In this document: positions 42,601 through 51,558 of the stretch, piece by piece
Position numbering within the stretch: the first letter of the stretch is position 1
Layout: each line of letters opens with the position of its first letter
Assembly (NCBI GenBank): GCA_031406385.1
Contig: JANOHI010000142.1
Span: 1 to 51,672, forward strand
Source of the DNA: JANLQX01 sp031406385
Lineage (GTDB): Bacteria; Actinomycetota; Acidimicrobiia; Acidimicrobiales; JANYDT01
Direction: 5' to 3'
DNA: 51,672 nucleotides
The notes under the pieces: model-generated
Told to the model about the DNA's origin: nothing
Seen by the model: only the letters and a program-made list of their open reading frames with translations
Databases searched by the model: none
Made by a program: the position numbers and the translations under genes

Positions 42601-45600
42601 CCTCTCACGGTGTGTACGTCAACAGCAACGCCGGTGCGGGGGTGACCGTGCGGAACAACTGGATCGGCCTCGCCGGTGACGGCACCACGGCTCGCGGCAA
42701 CGGGACCGACGGTGTCGTCTGTTGGGGCGGCACCAGCGACAACTGCATCGTCTCGGACAATGTCATCGCCCAGTCCGGCCGCTACGGGATCTGGCTGGGG
42801 ACGGGTGGCGGGCACGTCGTGAAGGGGAATGCCATCGGCACCGACGCGGCCGGCCTCCTCGCCCGCCCCAACAACGGGGGCATCTACGTGAGCGGAGGGG
42901 CCGGCGTCACGATCGGCGGTACAACGGCTGCCGATCGGAACGTGGTGAGCGGGAACAACTCGTTCGGCGTCCGCGTCGAGGGCGCCGGCGCCGTGAATGT
43001 CCAGGGGAACTCGATCGGCTCGAACACCGGCTCGACGGCATTGCTCGCCAACAACGGTCCCGGTATCTCGATCGTCAACTCGAGCAACGTCGTCGTCGGA
43101 GGGTCGACGGGGGGCGCCGGCAACCTCATCACGGCGAACACCGGCGGCGGGGTCATCGTCTCCGGTTCCAGCGGCGCCAACGCACTCCTCGCCAACACCA
43201 TCACGGCGAACACCGGATTGGGGATCGACCTGGGAGCCAACGGCGTGAGCGCGAACGACGGGGCCAAGACCGCCGGCCAGCCGAACCTGTTCACCGATTT
43301 CCCGACGTTCACGTCGGCCGCGTTGTCCGGCAGCACGCTGACTGTGCGCGGCTACGTCGGAACCGCACCTGGCCAGACGGCTTTCGCCAATCACCGTGTC
43401 GAAGTGTTCACATCCGACAACGACGTTTCCGGCAACGGTGAAGCTGCGGCCTACATCGGCTCCGTCACCACCGACGGGAACGGCAACTTCCAAGGCCCCA
43501 TTCAGGTCCCTGCGGGCATCGCGCTTTCGACGGGTACGACGAAAGTCACCGGAACGGCGACGGACGCGGGCAGCAACACGTCGGAATTCGGAACCAACTT
43601 CACCGTCGGCGCCAACGGACAGGGGGCGTCGATGTGGGTTGACGCCTCGGACATCGACGGCGACGGGAACGACGCCAACGAGCCGGCCGCCAACTCCAGC
43701 ATCGGACTGCTCACCGACAAGAGCGGGAACGGCCGCCACTTCGCCTCCCAGGCGGGCAGTCAGCCGACGCTGATCTCGTCGACCGCGTTCTCCCGCAACG
43801 TGCTTCGCTTCTCACCGTCGCAGTGGATGCGACAGAGCCACAACTTCGCGGCTCCGTCGACCGTGATCTATGTGGCGCGTGCCCGCACCACTGGAAGCGG
43901 TCGGATCCTGCAGGGCGTCGCCAACAACTGGCTGCTCGGATGGTGGGGCAATCTCGAAGGTGTCGCCTACCACGACGGATGGGTGAGCTACCCCGGCACC
44001 ACGGCGACACAGAACGCGCGGGTCATGAGCTCGGTGATCCGCGGCTCCGGGCAGCCGACCGACGTGTTCGTCGACGGCATCGCCGTGGCCAGCAACGCCT
44101 CCGGGCAGACCGGTCCGAACGGCCTGGCCGTGAACAACGGTGGGTACGCCGGTGAGACGACCGATGCCGAGGTCGCCGAGATCCTCGTCTTCCCCCGTGC
44201 CCTCGACAACGCCGATCGCCTCTCGATCGAGATCGGCTTGGCGGCGAAGTGGGGGATCTCGACATCGAACATGCGGCTCGCAGCAGCGTCCGTGACGAGT
44301 CAGCCTGGTAGCAAGGGGGTTCCCGTTGCCGTGCGGCCGAAGGTTCTCGTCACCGGATTCGGGGCGGCGCCGGCACCAGGTGTCAACGTGACCTTCACGG
44401 CAGGTGCCGGCGGAAGCGTCGGGGGTGCTTCCACCGTGACGGTGTCCACCGACGCCGACGGGATCGCCACGGTGCCATCGTGGGTGCCCGGCTCGTCGGT
44501 CTGCATCGACCGCCTCACGGCCACGAGTGCGAACAGCACCGACGTGGTCAGGTTCTCGGTCCTCAAAGGCAGCTGCCCGATCCCCTATGGCGTCAGCGGC
44601 GCGTCGATGTGGGTCGACGCTTCCGACACTGACGGCGACGCCAATGCGGCGAACGAACCGGCGCTCAACTCAAGCGTGATGCAGCTGACTGACAAGACTG
44701 GCAACGACCGCAACTTCGATTCCATCGCCGGCAAGCAACCGACGTTGATCGCCTCGCCGGCATTCGCGAAGAACGTCCTGCGGTTCACCGCTGCGCAGTG
44801 GATGAAGCAGACCAACAACTTCAGTGCCCCGTCGACGGTTATCTATGTGGCCCGCTCGCGGACGACGGGGAACGGCCGAATCCTCCAGGGAGTGGCGAAT
44901 AACTGGCTCCTCGGCTGGTGGAGCAACCGCGAACAGGTGGCGTACCACGACGGCTGGATCTCCTATCCCGGGACGACGGGAACGACGAACGCACGGGTCG
45001 TGAGCAGCGTCATCCGCGGTGGTGGGCAACCTACCGAGATCTCCGTCGATGGCATCGTCGTGGCCACGAACACCGGCGGACAGACCGGACCGAACGGCAT
45101 TGCCGTCAACACCGGCAATGTCGCCGGCGGGGAGGTAACCGATGCTGAAGTCGCCGAGATCCTCGTGTTCCCTCGGACGCTCACGAACACGGAGCGCTCC
45201 GCCATCGAGGTCGGTCTGTCGGTGAAGTGGGGGCCAGCGACCATCACGAGCCTCACCGCGACAACGCCGACCTCGCAGCCCGGTAGCAACGGCACTCCCG
45301 CGGCGACACCGCCCAAGGTGCGGGCCGCCGGCTTCGCCGCGGCGCCTGTTGTGGGTGTGAGCGTCACCTTCACCGCCGGTGCCGGCGGCACGGTCGGGGG
45401 CGGGCCCTCGGCGACCGTCCTCACCGACGCCAACGGCATCGCCACCGCCCCGGCCTGGATACCCGGTTCGTCCACGTGCGTGGATCGCCTCACGGCGACG
45501 ACCGTGGGCAGTCCCGACGTGGTGAAGTTCACGATTGCCAAAGGTGGCTGTCCGGTCCCCTACGGCGTGAGCGGCCCGTCGATGTGGGTCGACGCATCGG

Positions 45601-47894
45601 ACACGGACGCCGACGCCAATCCGTCGAACGAACCCGCACTGAACGCAAGCGTGCTTTCGCTGATCGATAAGAGCGGGAACAACCGCGACTTTGATGCGGT
45701 GGCCGGTTCGCAGCCGACGGTTGTGTCCTCACCGGCGTTCGCCAAGAACGTCCTCCGCTTCACCCCGAGTCAGTGGATGAAGCAGACCGCGAACTTCGGT
45801 TCGCCGTCGACGGTGATCTACGTTGCCCGGGCCCGAACCGGATCGTCGAACCGGATACTGCAGGCCGTTGGCAACAACTGGCTCCTCGGCTGGTGGGGAG
45901 GCCAGGAAGAACGCGCCTACATGGACGGCTGGGTCCAGCCCGCCGGTGTCGCTCCCACGACCAAGGCTCGCATCATGAGTGCGGTCGTCCGTGCCGGCGG
46001 ACCTACGGACTTCGCCGTCGATGGGATCGTCACCGCGAGTAACTCCGGTGGCGTGAGCGGCCCGAACGGGCTGGCCGTCAATGGCGGTGGCGCCTATCCG
46101 GGCGAGTCCACCGACGCCGAAGTCGGCGAGATACTCGTGTTCCCTCGGGCCCTCACGAACGCCGAGCGGGTCGCCGTCGAATCCGGACTGGCAACGAAGT
46201 GGGGTGTCGTGCTCGGCCAGACGCTCAGCGCAACGACAACGCTGACACCGGTCGGCACACGCGGCCAGGTCGTTGCGGCTTCGCCTCAGGTGAGGGTGGC
46301 GCTCGCCGACGGGACCAGCGTCGCCGGAGAAACCGTCACCTTCACCGTGAGCCGTGGAGGAGGCACGGTCGGCGGCACCGTCTCGGCCAACGTCGTCACT
46401 GATTCCGGCGGCCTTGCGACCTCCCCGTCGTGGCTCCTGTCGTCGGCGTTGGGGTACCAGCAACTCACCGTCACGTCGCCGCTGACGAAGACCCCCGTGG
46501 TCTTCACCGCAGACACCGGCACCTGTCCGGCCTACGGCGTCTGCACGGTCCCGGCGATGTGGGTTGACGCGTCCGACACCGACGCCGACGGCATCGCATC
46601 GAACGAGCCCGCGGTCGGAAGCAGCATCCTCCAACTCGGCGACAAGTCGGCGAACAACCGCCCGTTCGTCTCGCAGGCCGGCAGTCAGCCGACCCTGGTC
46701 GTTTCGCCGGGTTTCTCCAAACCCGTTCTGGCCTTCAGCCCCAGCCAATGGATGCGTCAGACCTACGACTTCGCCTCCCCGTCCACGGTTGTCTACGTGG
46801 CCCGAGCCCGCACCGCCGCGTCGGGCCGCATCCTGTCGTCGATCGGGAACAACTGGCTCCTCGGATGGCACGGCAACCTCGAGGGAGTGGCCTACTTCAA
46901 CGGCTGGGTCGCCTACCCGGGTCCGACCCACACCAACACGGCGCGGGTGATGTCGGCGGTGATCCGCGGAGGCTCGGCCAACAGCGACTTTGCCATGGAC
47001 GGCGTTCTGAAGGCCGCAAACACGAGCGGCATGGCGGGACCCAACGGCCTGACCATCAACAACAGCGGCGAGAACACCGATGCCGAGGTCGCCGAGATCG
47101 TGGTGTTCCCCCGGGCGCTGAGCGATGCCGAGCGTTTCCGGGTCGAGACGGGTCTCGCCGCCAAGTGGGGCCTTGTTGTCGCCAACCCGGTCACGACGGG
47201 TCTCGTGTCATCCCTCGACGCCAACAGCCTGTCGTCGATGTTCCAGGCCTCGGCGGGGACCACGCCGGTGACAGCTGCGGGTCAGCAGGTGTGCCGATGG
47301 ACCGATCTCTCCGGAACCGGCAATCACGCCTTGCAGCCGACGACCGCTTCGTGCCCGACCTATGGCACCGACGCCGTCGGCGGCTTCCTCAACTTCACGC
47401 TGAACGGGTTCTTCACGACAAGCCCCACGCTCTCCCCTGCGGCCACCGTTCTGGTCGTGGCGCAGAGCAACACGAGCACCTGGAACACCTGGGGGTGGCT
47501 GGCGTCGGCGCGCGGTCCGAACGGCTTCATCGTCCATCCTGCCCGTGGCTCCACGAGCGTCGACTTCTACCCGGTCAACTCCGGTGGTTCCTACACGTAC
47601 GTGGGCTCACTGGCGTCGCCCACACTGACCGGTCCGACGCTGTACAAGATGACGATGAGCGGATCGAATCCGGTGATCGGTTCCTACGGCGTGAACGGCT
47701 CGTCGACGAGCTACTCCGCCTCGGGTGTCGTCCGCACGGCCGGGTCGGTGCTCGTCACTCTCGGCGCCGACGGCAACCTCGGCCGACCCGGAAATGGCCG
47801 GTACCGCGAGGTCCTGATCTACAACCGGGCACTCTCTCCCGCCGAACTGACGCAGGTCGAGACGTACCTCCGCGCCAAGTGGGGCACGGGATGA
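39699..47894 (+). CDS. Giant PilW-like prepilin adhesin
   Basis: A 2,731-residue protein from ATG 39699 (GTG 39681 also possible). The prepilin leader ends ERG31 with FTLVELMVSVMILGS after it (Glu at +5). A PilW-like part (to about 370) is followed by a fibronectin III domain (about 378-466), an SdrD-B-like domain (about 467-545), a parallel beta-helix with many NxIG/GNxVSG rungs (about 640-1185), then four LamG/concanavalin-like domains beginning MWVDASD, each followed by an Ig-like (Big_1-type) domain except the last, and a fifth LamG-like domain at the C-terminus. No TM helix besides the pilin helix. Likely a pilus-tip or pilus-bound adhesin for polysaccharide; binding is inferred. Confidence 0.85.
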   Translation: MSPPHVVRVVRFRDLVRSARDRFDGREGERGFTLVELMVSVMILGSIVSVIGLVFTVSLQSTEKVRQMLPGARAANSVALFLSSDVSSAVPVDLDSWLSTDPKALSGCSGEGVDEGVNVLRVQSRSAIDPNLTYVASYRFLPPVGGSGKGEVWRVFCRTGEVASSRSKVAEGIDPDDPPIATIAEGNRSVEVLFRVWSSDSSSGLVSACKGSTPTATVSPRCPYEVKVRAAIRTVDRAPAVVSGGATTLPVREPCQFVESSMSVPTRVGNDPGPLDTPVAIVVRTNESNGAQCRTLVVKVPSVAGAHCELTRNGTAEWTGSCFGAETGTVWPKTPSTFAAFVFDRVYPGTPKSDPVDPPIDIDVPGGDLTLSVRTLIAPAAPTGLVVKPKDKSLQVSWIAPVLTADTPPVTNYVVTSSPGSSTCTTTAITCTLTGLTNATTYTVTVRAVNRIGTGPGVSASGRPWPPLVISGTVFEDVNYGGGSGRSRGVAASAGGTGRAGVLVELYDVNADSASYLEGTSTDTSGNYSFLTPTCKSCAVRVVTSSVTSGRAGATSALRPVLTAVVAQAGLGTSLRTDMIGGTNPADGDGGVGSTGTTFKVSSGAFTGATTGTAQAFTTVDDTIADASGFDFGFNFDTVTNTNDAGPGSLRQVIANANTLGGDASLVVNGRAAAVEHVVFMIPNATGGSGGSLSLTGGLRPSLDAFTTPAGSIEAATIPLMSSSLAITAPLVVDAQTQPGWSSAPMVELNAAGIGAGADGAVTVSGGASTIRGLIINRSRRSGLHLSSDKNLVQGNFVGTDASGTAASANNGGVVVAGSANVLGGATTGEGNVVSGNAGAGVYLIGGSANSVTGNVIGLNALGTSALANLRGVQLDGGTDHTIGGATAGAGNTISGNGVAGTSTEDYAGIYVHNAASGVTIAGNTIGLGTDRTTAIANSKNAIFITGTSNVTVGGATSASRNVLAGNASHGVYVNSNAGAGVTVRNNWIGLAGDGTTARGNGTDGVVCWGGTSDNCIVSDNVIAQSGRYGIWLGTGGGHVVKGNAIGTDAAGLLARPNNGGIYVSGGAGVTIGGTTAADRNVVSGNNSFGVRVEGAGAVNVQGNSIGSNTGSTALLANNGPGISIVNSSNVVVGGSTGGAGNLITANTGGGVIVSGSSGANALLANTITANTGLGIDLGANGVSANDGAKTAGQPNLFTDFPTFTSAALSGSTLTVRGYVGTAPGQTAFANHRVEVFTSDNDVSGNGEAAAYIGSVTTDGNGNFQGPIQVPAGIALSTGTTKVTGTATDAGSNTSEFGTNFTVGANGQGASMWVDASDIDGDGNDANEPAANSSIGLLTDKSGNGRHFASQAGSQPTLISSTAFSRNVLRFSPSQWMRQSHNFAAPSTVIYVARARTTGSGRILQGVANNWLLGWWGNLEGVAYHDGWVSYPGTTATQNARVMSSVIRGSGQPTDVFVDGIAVASNASGQTGPNGLAVNNGGYAGETTDAEVAEILVFPRALDNADRLSIEIGLAAKWGISTSNMRLAAASVTSQPGSKGVPVAVRPKVLVTGFGAAPAPGVNVTFTAGAGGSVGGASTVTVSTDADGIATVPSWVPGSSVCIDRLTATSANSTDVVRFSVLKGSCPIPYGVSGASMWVDASDTDGDANAANEPALNSSVMQLTDKTGNDRNFDSIAGKQPTLIASPAFAKNVLRFTAAQWMKQTNNFSAPSTVIYVARSRTTGNGRILQGVANNWLLGWWSNREQVAYHDGWISYPGTTGTTNARVVSSVIRGGGQPTEISVDGIVVATNTGGQTGPNGIAVNTGNVAGGEVTDAEVAEILVFPRTLTNTERSAIEVGLSVKWGPATITSLTATTPTSQPGSNGTPAATPPKVRAAGFAAAPVVGVSVTFTAGAGGTVGGGPSATVLTDANGIATAPAWIPGSSTCVDRLTATTVGSPDVVKFTIAKGGCPVPYGVSGPSMWVDASDTDADANPSNEPALNASVLSLIDKSGNNRDFDAVAGSQPTVVSSPAFAKNVLRFTPSQWMKQTANFGSPSTVIYVARARTGSSNRILQAVGNNWLLGWWGGQEERAYMDGWVQPAGVAPTTKARIMSAVVRAGGPTDFAVDGIVTASNSGGVSGPNGLAVNGGGAYPGESTDAEVGEILVFPRALTNAERVAVESGLATKWGVVLGQTLSATTTLTPVGTRGQVVAASPQVRVALADGTSVAGETVTFTVSRGGGTVGGTVSANVVTDSGGLATSPSWLLSSALGYQQLTVTSPLTKTPVVFTADTGTCPAYGVCTVPAMWVDASDTDADGIASNEPAVGSSILQLGDKSANNRPFVSQAGSQPTLVVSPGFSKPVLAFSPSQWMRQTYDFASPSTVVYVARARTAASGRILSSIGNNWLLGWHGNLEGVAYFNGWVAYPGPTHTNTARVMSAVIRGGSANSDFAMDGVLKAANTSGMAGPNGLTINNSGENTDAEVAEIVVFPRALSDAERFRVETGLAAKWGLVVANPVTTGLVSSLDANSLSSMFQASAGTTPVTAAGQQVCRWTDLSGTGNHALQPTTASCPTYGTDAVGGFLNFTLNGFFTTSPTLSPAATVLVVAQSNTSTWNTWGWLASARGPNGFIVHPARGSTSVDFYPVNSGGSYTYVGSLASPTLTGPTLYKMTMSGSNPVIGSYGVNGSSTSYSASGVVRTAGSVLVTLGADGNLGRPGNGRYREVLIYNRALSPAELTQVETYLRAKWGTG
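43632..47190 (+). repeat. Four in-gene LamG/Ig units with exact 975-bp period
   Basis: The start codon-like ATG of the motif MWVDASD occurs at 43632, 44607, 45582 and 46557: each step is exactly 975 bp (325 residues). The units are diverged at nucleotide level but keep NVLRF, QWM, PSTVIYVAR, NNWLLGW and DAEVAEILVFPRAL. Confidence 0.9.
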
Positions 47895-49522
47895 GTCGGG
47901 CGACGCCAACGTGGCTTCGGCCACGTTGTTCCGGAAGGTGCCTCATGGGCCAGCCACGCAAAGCCGGTGACGATGCCGTCGGCGCGAACGAGAACACCGC
48001 TGAAGTCGGATCGACACTGCTGCTCATCCTTGTATTCCTCACCTCGATCGGGCTCCTCGGTGCGGCGTTGATGAACTACGAGATCACGCTCACCAAGCAG
48101 TCCTTCTCGACGCGGCGGTTGCAGACCCGGGAGACGGGGGCCAACACCGGCTTGGAGTGGGCGGTCAACAGCCTGAAGCAAGGCAAGGACGGGTTCTGCC
48201 AGGGCGGGTACGACCGCGACGTGCTCACGGTGGGCGGGCGAGAGGTCGAGGTGCTCTGCCGGGCCGACGATCCCGACCGTAATGCGAACAGCAACGTTGC
48301 CCTGTTCCTCAACCGCTCTGAGCCGTCCGAGCTCAACGCCTTGCGTACGAGCGGCACGCTCGGCCCCGACGGCGCGACGCAGATTGACGGACCCGTCTAC
48401 TTCGGCGTGAAGGGCGGTTGGTCGATCGAATCCCCGTTGCAGGTCGACGGCGATGTGCTTGTCGGCACCGAGGATGGCCGTTGTGAACCGACGGAGACGC
48501 TGGACCTCCCGGACAACCTGACTGCCCTCTACACGAACGCCCGGAACTGCAGCATGGACCTCTCGACCGTCACCCCGCCCCTGGTTCCCCAGCCCTGCGC
48601 GGTCTTCGACAAGTGCCCGGACCCCGAGCCCCGACTCCTCGACGTGAAGGGCAACGAGACCACCTCGGCGCCGGCATGCAAGATCTTCTCCCCGGGCTAT
48701 TACCGCAATGCTCCGGCGCTCGTCGGAAACAATTACTTCACGCCCGGCACGTACTACTTCGAGCTCGACGACGAGTGGCGGATCGCCTCGGCCGTCCGTG
48801 GCGGTGATCCTGCCCCCGAATCGAGCGTCGCCGAGGCCGCTCAATCGACAACGTCGGTCCCTCGCTGCGCCGGAGCCCCCGAGCCGATGGAGCCGTGGGG
48901 CGTGACCTTCGTCTTCGGCGGATCGTCGACGGTTCGGGTGATGGACACGGCGCGCTTCGAGCTGTTCTCTTTCACGACCGACGAGGTCGAGCTCCCCAAC
49001 GTCGTGTCGGGCGGGCAGAAGCCGACAACGGAGTGGGCGCGTCGCCCGGACTTCGCGCTTGAGCGCAATCTCGTGAGGGTCGGCGGCGGCTCGCCGGAGT
49101 TCGTCCTCCACTCGGGGATCTACGCACCGGACTCTGCGGTAGCCCTTACCGGCACGCCCAGTGCCAACGTGCAGATCGGAGGCACCGTCGTGGTCGGTCG
49201 GCTCGAGCTCAATGGCGAGACTCCGGATGCGGGCAAGGGCGCCTCTGACGCGTCTGCGGGAGTGCCGGGCAAGCTCGGCATCTTCGTCCGTGCGGGCACG
49301 GCGAAGAAGTTCGTCCTGTTGGCTCGGAGCTGCCCCGGTGGGCGAGACGTGATCACCCGCAACGCGTGCTCCAGCCCGCCCATCGGCCCACTCGAGCCCG
49401 AACTCTGCGCTGTCGCATCGGCGACGGTCTACGACGACGGCCGTCGGACCCTTTATGTGGACAACTGGCGTGTCGACCGCGATCCGTCCCGGTTCGATCC
49501 TGCAACGTGCGTTCTTTCCTGA
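47891..49522 (+). CDS. PilX-like pilus assembly protein
   Basis: A 543-residue protein with a short N-terminal cytoplasmic part, one helix (STLLLILVFLTSIGLLGAAL at 41-60), and MNYEITLTKQSFSTRRLQTR, which resembles PilX N-terminal regions. The rest is extracytoplasmic, with several Cys and a late beta-rich segment (VALTGTPSANVQIGGTVVVG). ATG 47891 overlaps the giant pilin stop (ATGA), so the two are translationally coupled; ATG 47945 is a later alternative start. It may help place the adhesin in the pilus; that is inference. Confidence 0.72.
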   Translation: MSRATPTWLRPRCSGRCLMGQPRKAGDDAVGANENTAEVGSTLLLILVFLTSIGLLGAALMNYEITLTKQSFSTRRLQTRETGANTGLEWAVNSLKQGKDGFCQGGYDRDVLTVGGREVEVLCRADDPDRNANSNVALFLNRSEPSELNALRTSGTLGPDGATQIDGPVYFGVKGGWSIESPLQVDGDVLVGTEDGRCEPTETLDLPDNLTALYTNARNCSMDLSTVTPPLVPQPCAVFDKCPDPEPRLLDVKGNETTSAPACKIFSPGYYRNAPALVGNNYFTPGTYYFELDDEWRIASAVRGGDPAPESSVAEAAQSTTSVPRCAGAPEPMEPWGVTFVFGGSSTVRVMDTARFELFSFTTDEVELPNVVSGGQKPTTEWARRPDFALERNLVRVGGGSPEFVLHSGIYAPDSAVALTGTPSANVQIGGTVVVGRLELNGETPDAGKGASDASAGVPGKLGIFVRAGTAKKFVLLARSCPGGRDVITRNACSSPPIGPLEPELCAVASATVYDDGRRTLYVDNWRVDRDPSRFDPATCVLS

Positions 49523-49655
49523 ACGCTGATTCCGCAGATCTGTGAAAAGCCGTCGATAGGTAGTGCACGAAATGGTCGACGCCGTGTCTGCCGTTCGACT
49601 CCTACGCCCACCGGTCTTCCCGGGAGGGAATGTCCAGAAAGGCAGAAACCTGAAC

Positions 49656-50081
49656 ATGTTGAAGCGACTCAAAGTCCAGCAGAACGAAGGTGGATTCACG
49701 CTCGTCGAACTCCTGATCGTGGTGTTGATCCTCGGCGCTCTTGCGTCGACGGTCGTCGTCGCGTCCGGAGGGTTCAAGGACAAGGGTGCGGTGGAGTCAT
49801 GTCGCGCGGCGCGCAGCACCTACGAGACTTCCTTCGAGGCCTATCGCGTCGACGACGCCGACGGCATGTACCCGATCACGAACAGCCAGATCGTCCCGAA
49901 ATATCAGAAGGCCGCCGGCGGTTCCAGCGCAACCGTCTCGGGAACCCCGGAGGTCGCCGTGGTCAAGGGCAAGGGCTGGAACTTCACGGTCACCTATGGC
50001 GCCGCCGACAGCGTCGTGACGACCGGATCGCCCGACGCCCCGGTGTTCAGCGCTTTCACGCCGGCATCCTGCGCCAGTTGA
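49656..50081 (+). CDS. pilA: Type IV major pilin (PilA-like)
   Basis: A 141-residue type IVa-style pilin. Leader MLKRLKVQQNEGG13, cleavage before F14 (FTLVELLIVVLILGALASTV, Glu at +5), then the long alpha-helix and a globular domain with two cysteines (ESCRAAR near the start and a C-terminal ASCAS) that likely form the D-region disulfide. ATG 49656 follows AAAGG. It is 133 bp after the PilX-like gene, so it may have its own promoter for high expression. No clear promoter was seen in that gap. A strong terminator follows. Confidence 0.85.
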   Translation: MLKRLKVQQNEGGFTLVELLIVVLILGALASTVVVASGGFKDKGAVESCRAARSTYETSFEAYRVDDADGMYPITNSQIVPKYQKAAGGSSATVSGTPEVAVVKGKGWNFTVTYGAADSVVTTGSPDAPVFSAFTPASCAS

Positions 50082-50124
50082 CACCGCGGCCGGTTTCGCC
50101 GGCCGACAACATGTGACCGAGAAC

Positions 50125-50148
50125 GGACCGGCCCTGGTGGGCCGGTCC
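50125..50148 (+). terminator. Terminator of pilus operon
   Basis: GGACCGGCCC (50125-50134) pairs perfectly with GGGCCGGTCC (50139-50148) around TGGT, followed by GAGCTCGTTTGTTC. A smaller hairpin GGCCGG/CCGGCC lies at 50088-50104. Confidence 0.75.
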
Positions 50149-50225
50149 GAGCTCGTTTGTTCGGCGATTTTCGGAGCACTCGATGCGGCGAAACGGAGTC
50201 TTCACATTCCCACGGGCGCAAAGCG

Positions 50226-50255
50226 TTGACATTTTGTAAAGATCGCGACGAGAAT
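50226..50255 (+). promoter_or_regulatory. Promoter of M20 hydrolase gene, leaderless
   Basis: TTGACA (50226-50231), a perfect -35, then 18 bases, then GAGAAT (50250-50255). The predicted transcription start falls on or next to GTG 50261, so the mRNA is probably leaderless. Confidence 0.55.
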
Positions 50256-50260
50256 GCGTC

Positions 50261-51547
50261 GTGGGCACATCCTCGATTCGGTCGGAGCCAGCGATCCCCG
50301 GCGAATTGTCGGAGCTCCGTATCGACCCCGATCGCCTTCTTCGTCGTATCGGTGACCTTGGTGCAATCGGGCCGATCACCGGTATCCACGGAGAAGCCGG
50401 GAGCGCCCGGCTGGCGCTGACCGACGATGACCGGCGCGGTCGTGACCTGGTGGTCACGTGGATGCACGATCTCGGCCTCGAGGTTCGTGTCGACGCAATC
50501 GGCAACGTGATCGGGCGTCGAGCCGGCACCGACCCGACGCTCGCCCCGGTCATGACGGGCAGCCACATCGACACCGTCCGCACCGGCGGACTCTACGACG
50601 GCAACCTCGGCGTGCTCGCTGGGCTGGAGGTGATCGAGACGCTGGCCGCCCGGGGGATCATGACCCGTCGGCCGATCGACGTCGGTTTCTTCACCAACGA
50701 GGAAGGCGCCCGCTTCAACCCCGACATGATGGGCAGTCTCGTCTACGTCGGCGGCATGGCCGCAGAAACGGCCTACGACGTCGTGGGTATAGACGGCGCC
50801 CGTGTCGGCGACGAGCTCACCCGCATTGGGTACCGCGGCACGACCCCCTGCCCCGGCAGCCGTCCCCATGCGTTTGTCGAACTCCACATCGAGCAGGGAC
50901 CGGTCCTGGAGGCCGAGGGAGTGCAGATCGGTGCCGTGACCGGGGTGCAGGGCATCTCGTGGCAGGAGCTCACCATCACCGGCCAGTCCAACCATGCCGG
51001 CACCACACCGATCTCGCTGCGACACGACGCCGGCTACGCCGCCGCCCGGATCGTCACGTTCGTCCGCGACCTGGCTGTCGAGATCGGCGGCCCTCAGGTC
51101 GCGACAGTAGGTGCACTTACCTTGCATCCGAACCTCGTGAACGTCGTTGCCGGATCAGCGGTCATCACAGTCGACCTGCGCAACACCGACGAAGCCGTTC
51201 TCCAGCACTCCGAGGAGCGTCTCGCCGAGTTCATCCGCACGCTCGAGGTCGACGAGGGCGTCGTGATCACCAGTCGCCGGTTGGCCCGATTCGAGCCGGT
51301 CACCTTCGACGAGCGCGTGGTGACGCTCGTCGAATCGGTAGCGACCCGTCTCGGCGGTTCGGTGAAGCGAATCCCGAGCGGTGCCGGCCACGACGCGCAG
51401 ATGTTCGCCCGCATCTGCCCGAGCGCCATGATCTTCACGCCGAGCGAGAAGGGGATCAGCCACAACCCGGCCGAGCACACCGAGCCGGCGCATCTCGAAG
51501 CGGGCGCGAACGTGCTGCTGCACACGCTGCTCGAGCTGGCCGCGTAA
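50261..51547 (+). CDS. M20 Zn-dependent carbamoylase/hydantoinase-type amidohydrolase
   Basis: A 428-residue protein of the N-carbamoyl-L-amino acid hydrolase/beta-ureidopropionase/allantoate amidohydrolase family (M20 fold, two metals). Metal and catalytic motifs: GSHIDTV, YDGNLGVLAGLEV, FFTNEEGARF, ELHIEQGPVLE, QSNHAGTTP and ISHNPAEHT. GTG 50261 is the start. It hydrolyses the N-carbamoyl bond of a carbamoyl amino acid or ureido acid; exact substrate is not readable. A nitrilase-family gene begins 11 bp downstream, so a ureide or hydantoin pathway is likely. Confidence 0.88.
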   Translation: MGTSSIRSEPAIPGELSELRIDPDRLLRRIGDLGAIGPITGIHGEAGSARLALTDDDRRGRDLVVTWMHDLGLEVRVDAIGNVIGRRAGTDPTLAPVMTGSHIDTVRTGGLYDGNLGVLAGLEVIETLAARGIMTRRPIDVGFFTNEEGARFNPDMMGSLVYVGGMAAETAYDVVGIDGARVGDELTRIGYRGTTPCPGSRPHAFVELHIEQGPVLEAEGVQIGAVTGVQGISWQELTITGQSNHAGTTPISLRHDAGYAAARIVTFVRDLAVEIGGPQVATVGALTLHPNLVNVVAGSAVITVDLRNTDEAVLQHSEERLAEFIRTLEVDEGVVITSRRLARFEPVTFDERVVTLVESVATRLGGSVKRIPSGAGHDAQMFARICPSAMIFTPSEKGISHNPAEHTEPAHLEAGANVLLHTLLELAA

Positions 51548-51558
51548 CGGGAGGACTC

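Noticed and set aside
42048..43739. 563-aa minus-strand ORF opposite the beta-helix part of the giant pilin
   Set aside because: Low-complexity Val/Gly/Arg composition, opposite a frame with clear protein domains; shadow of the repeats.
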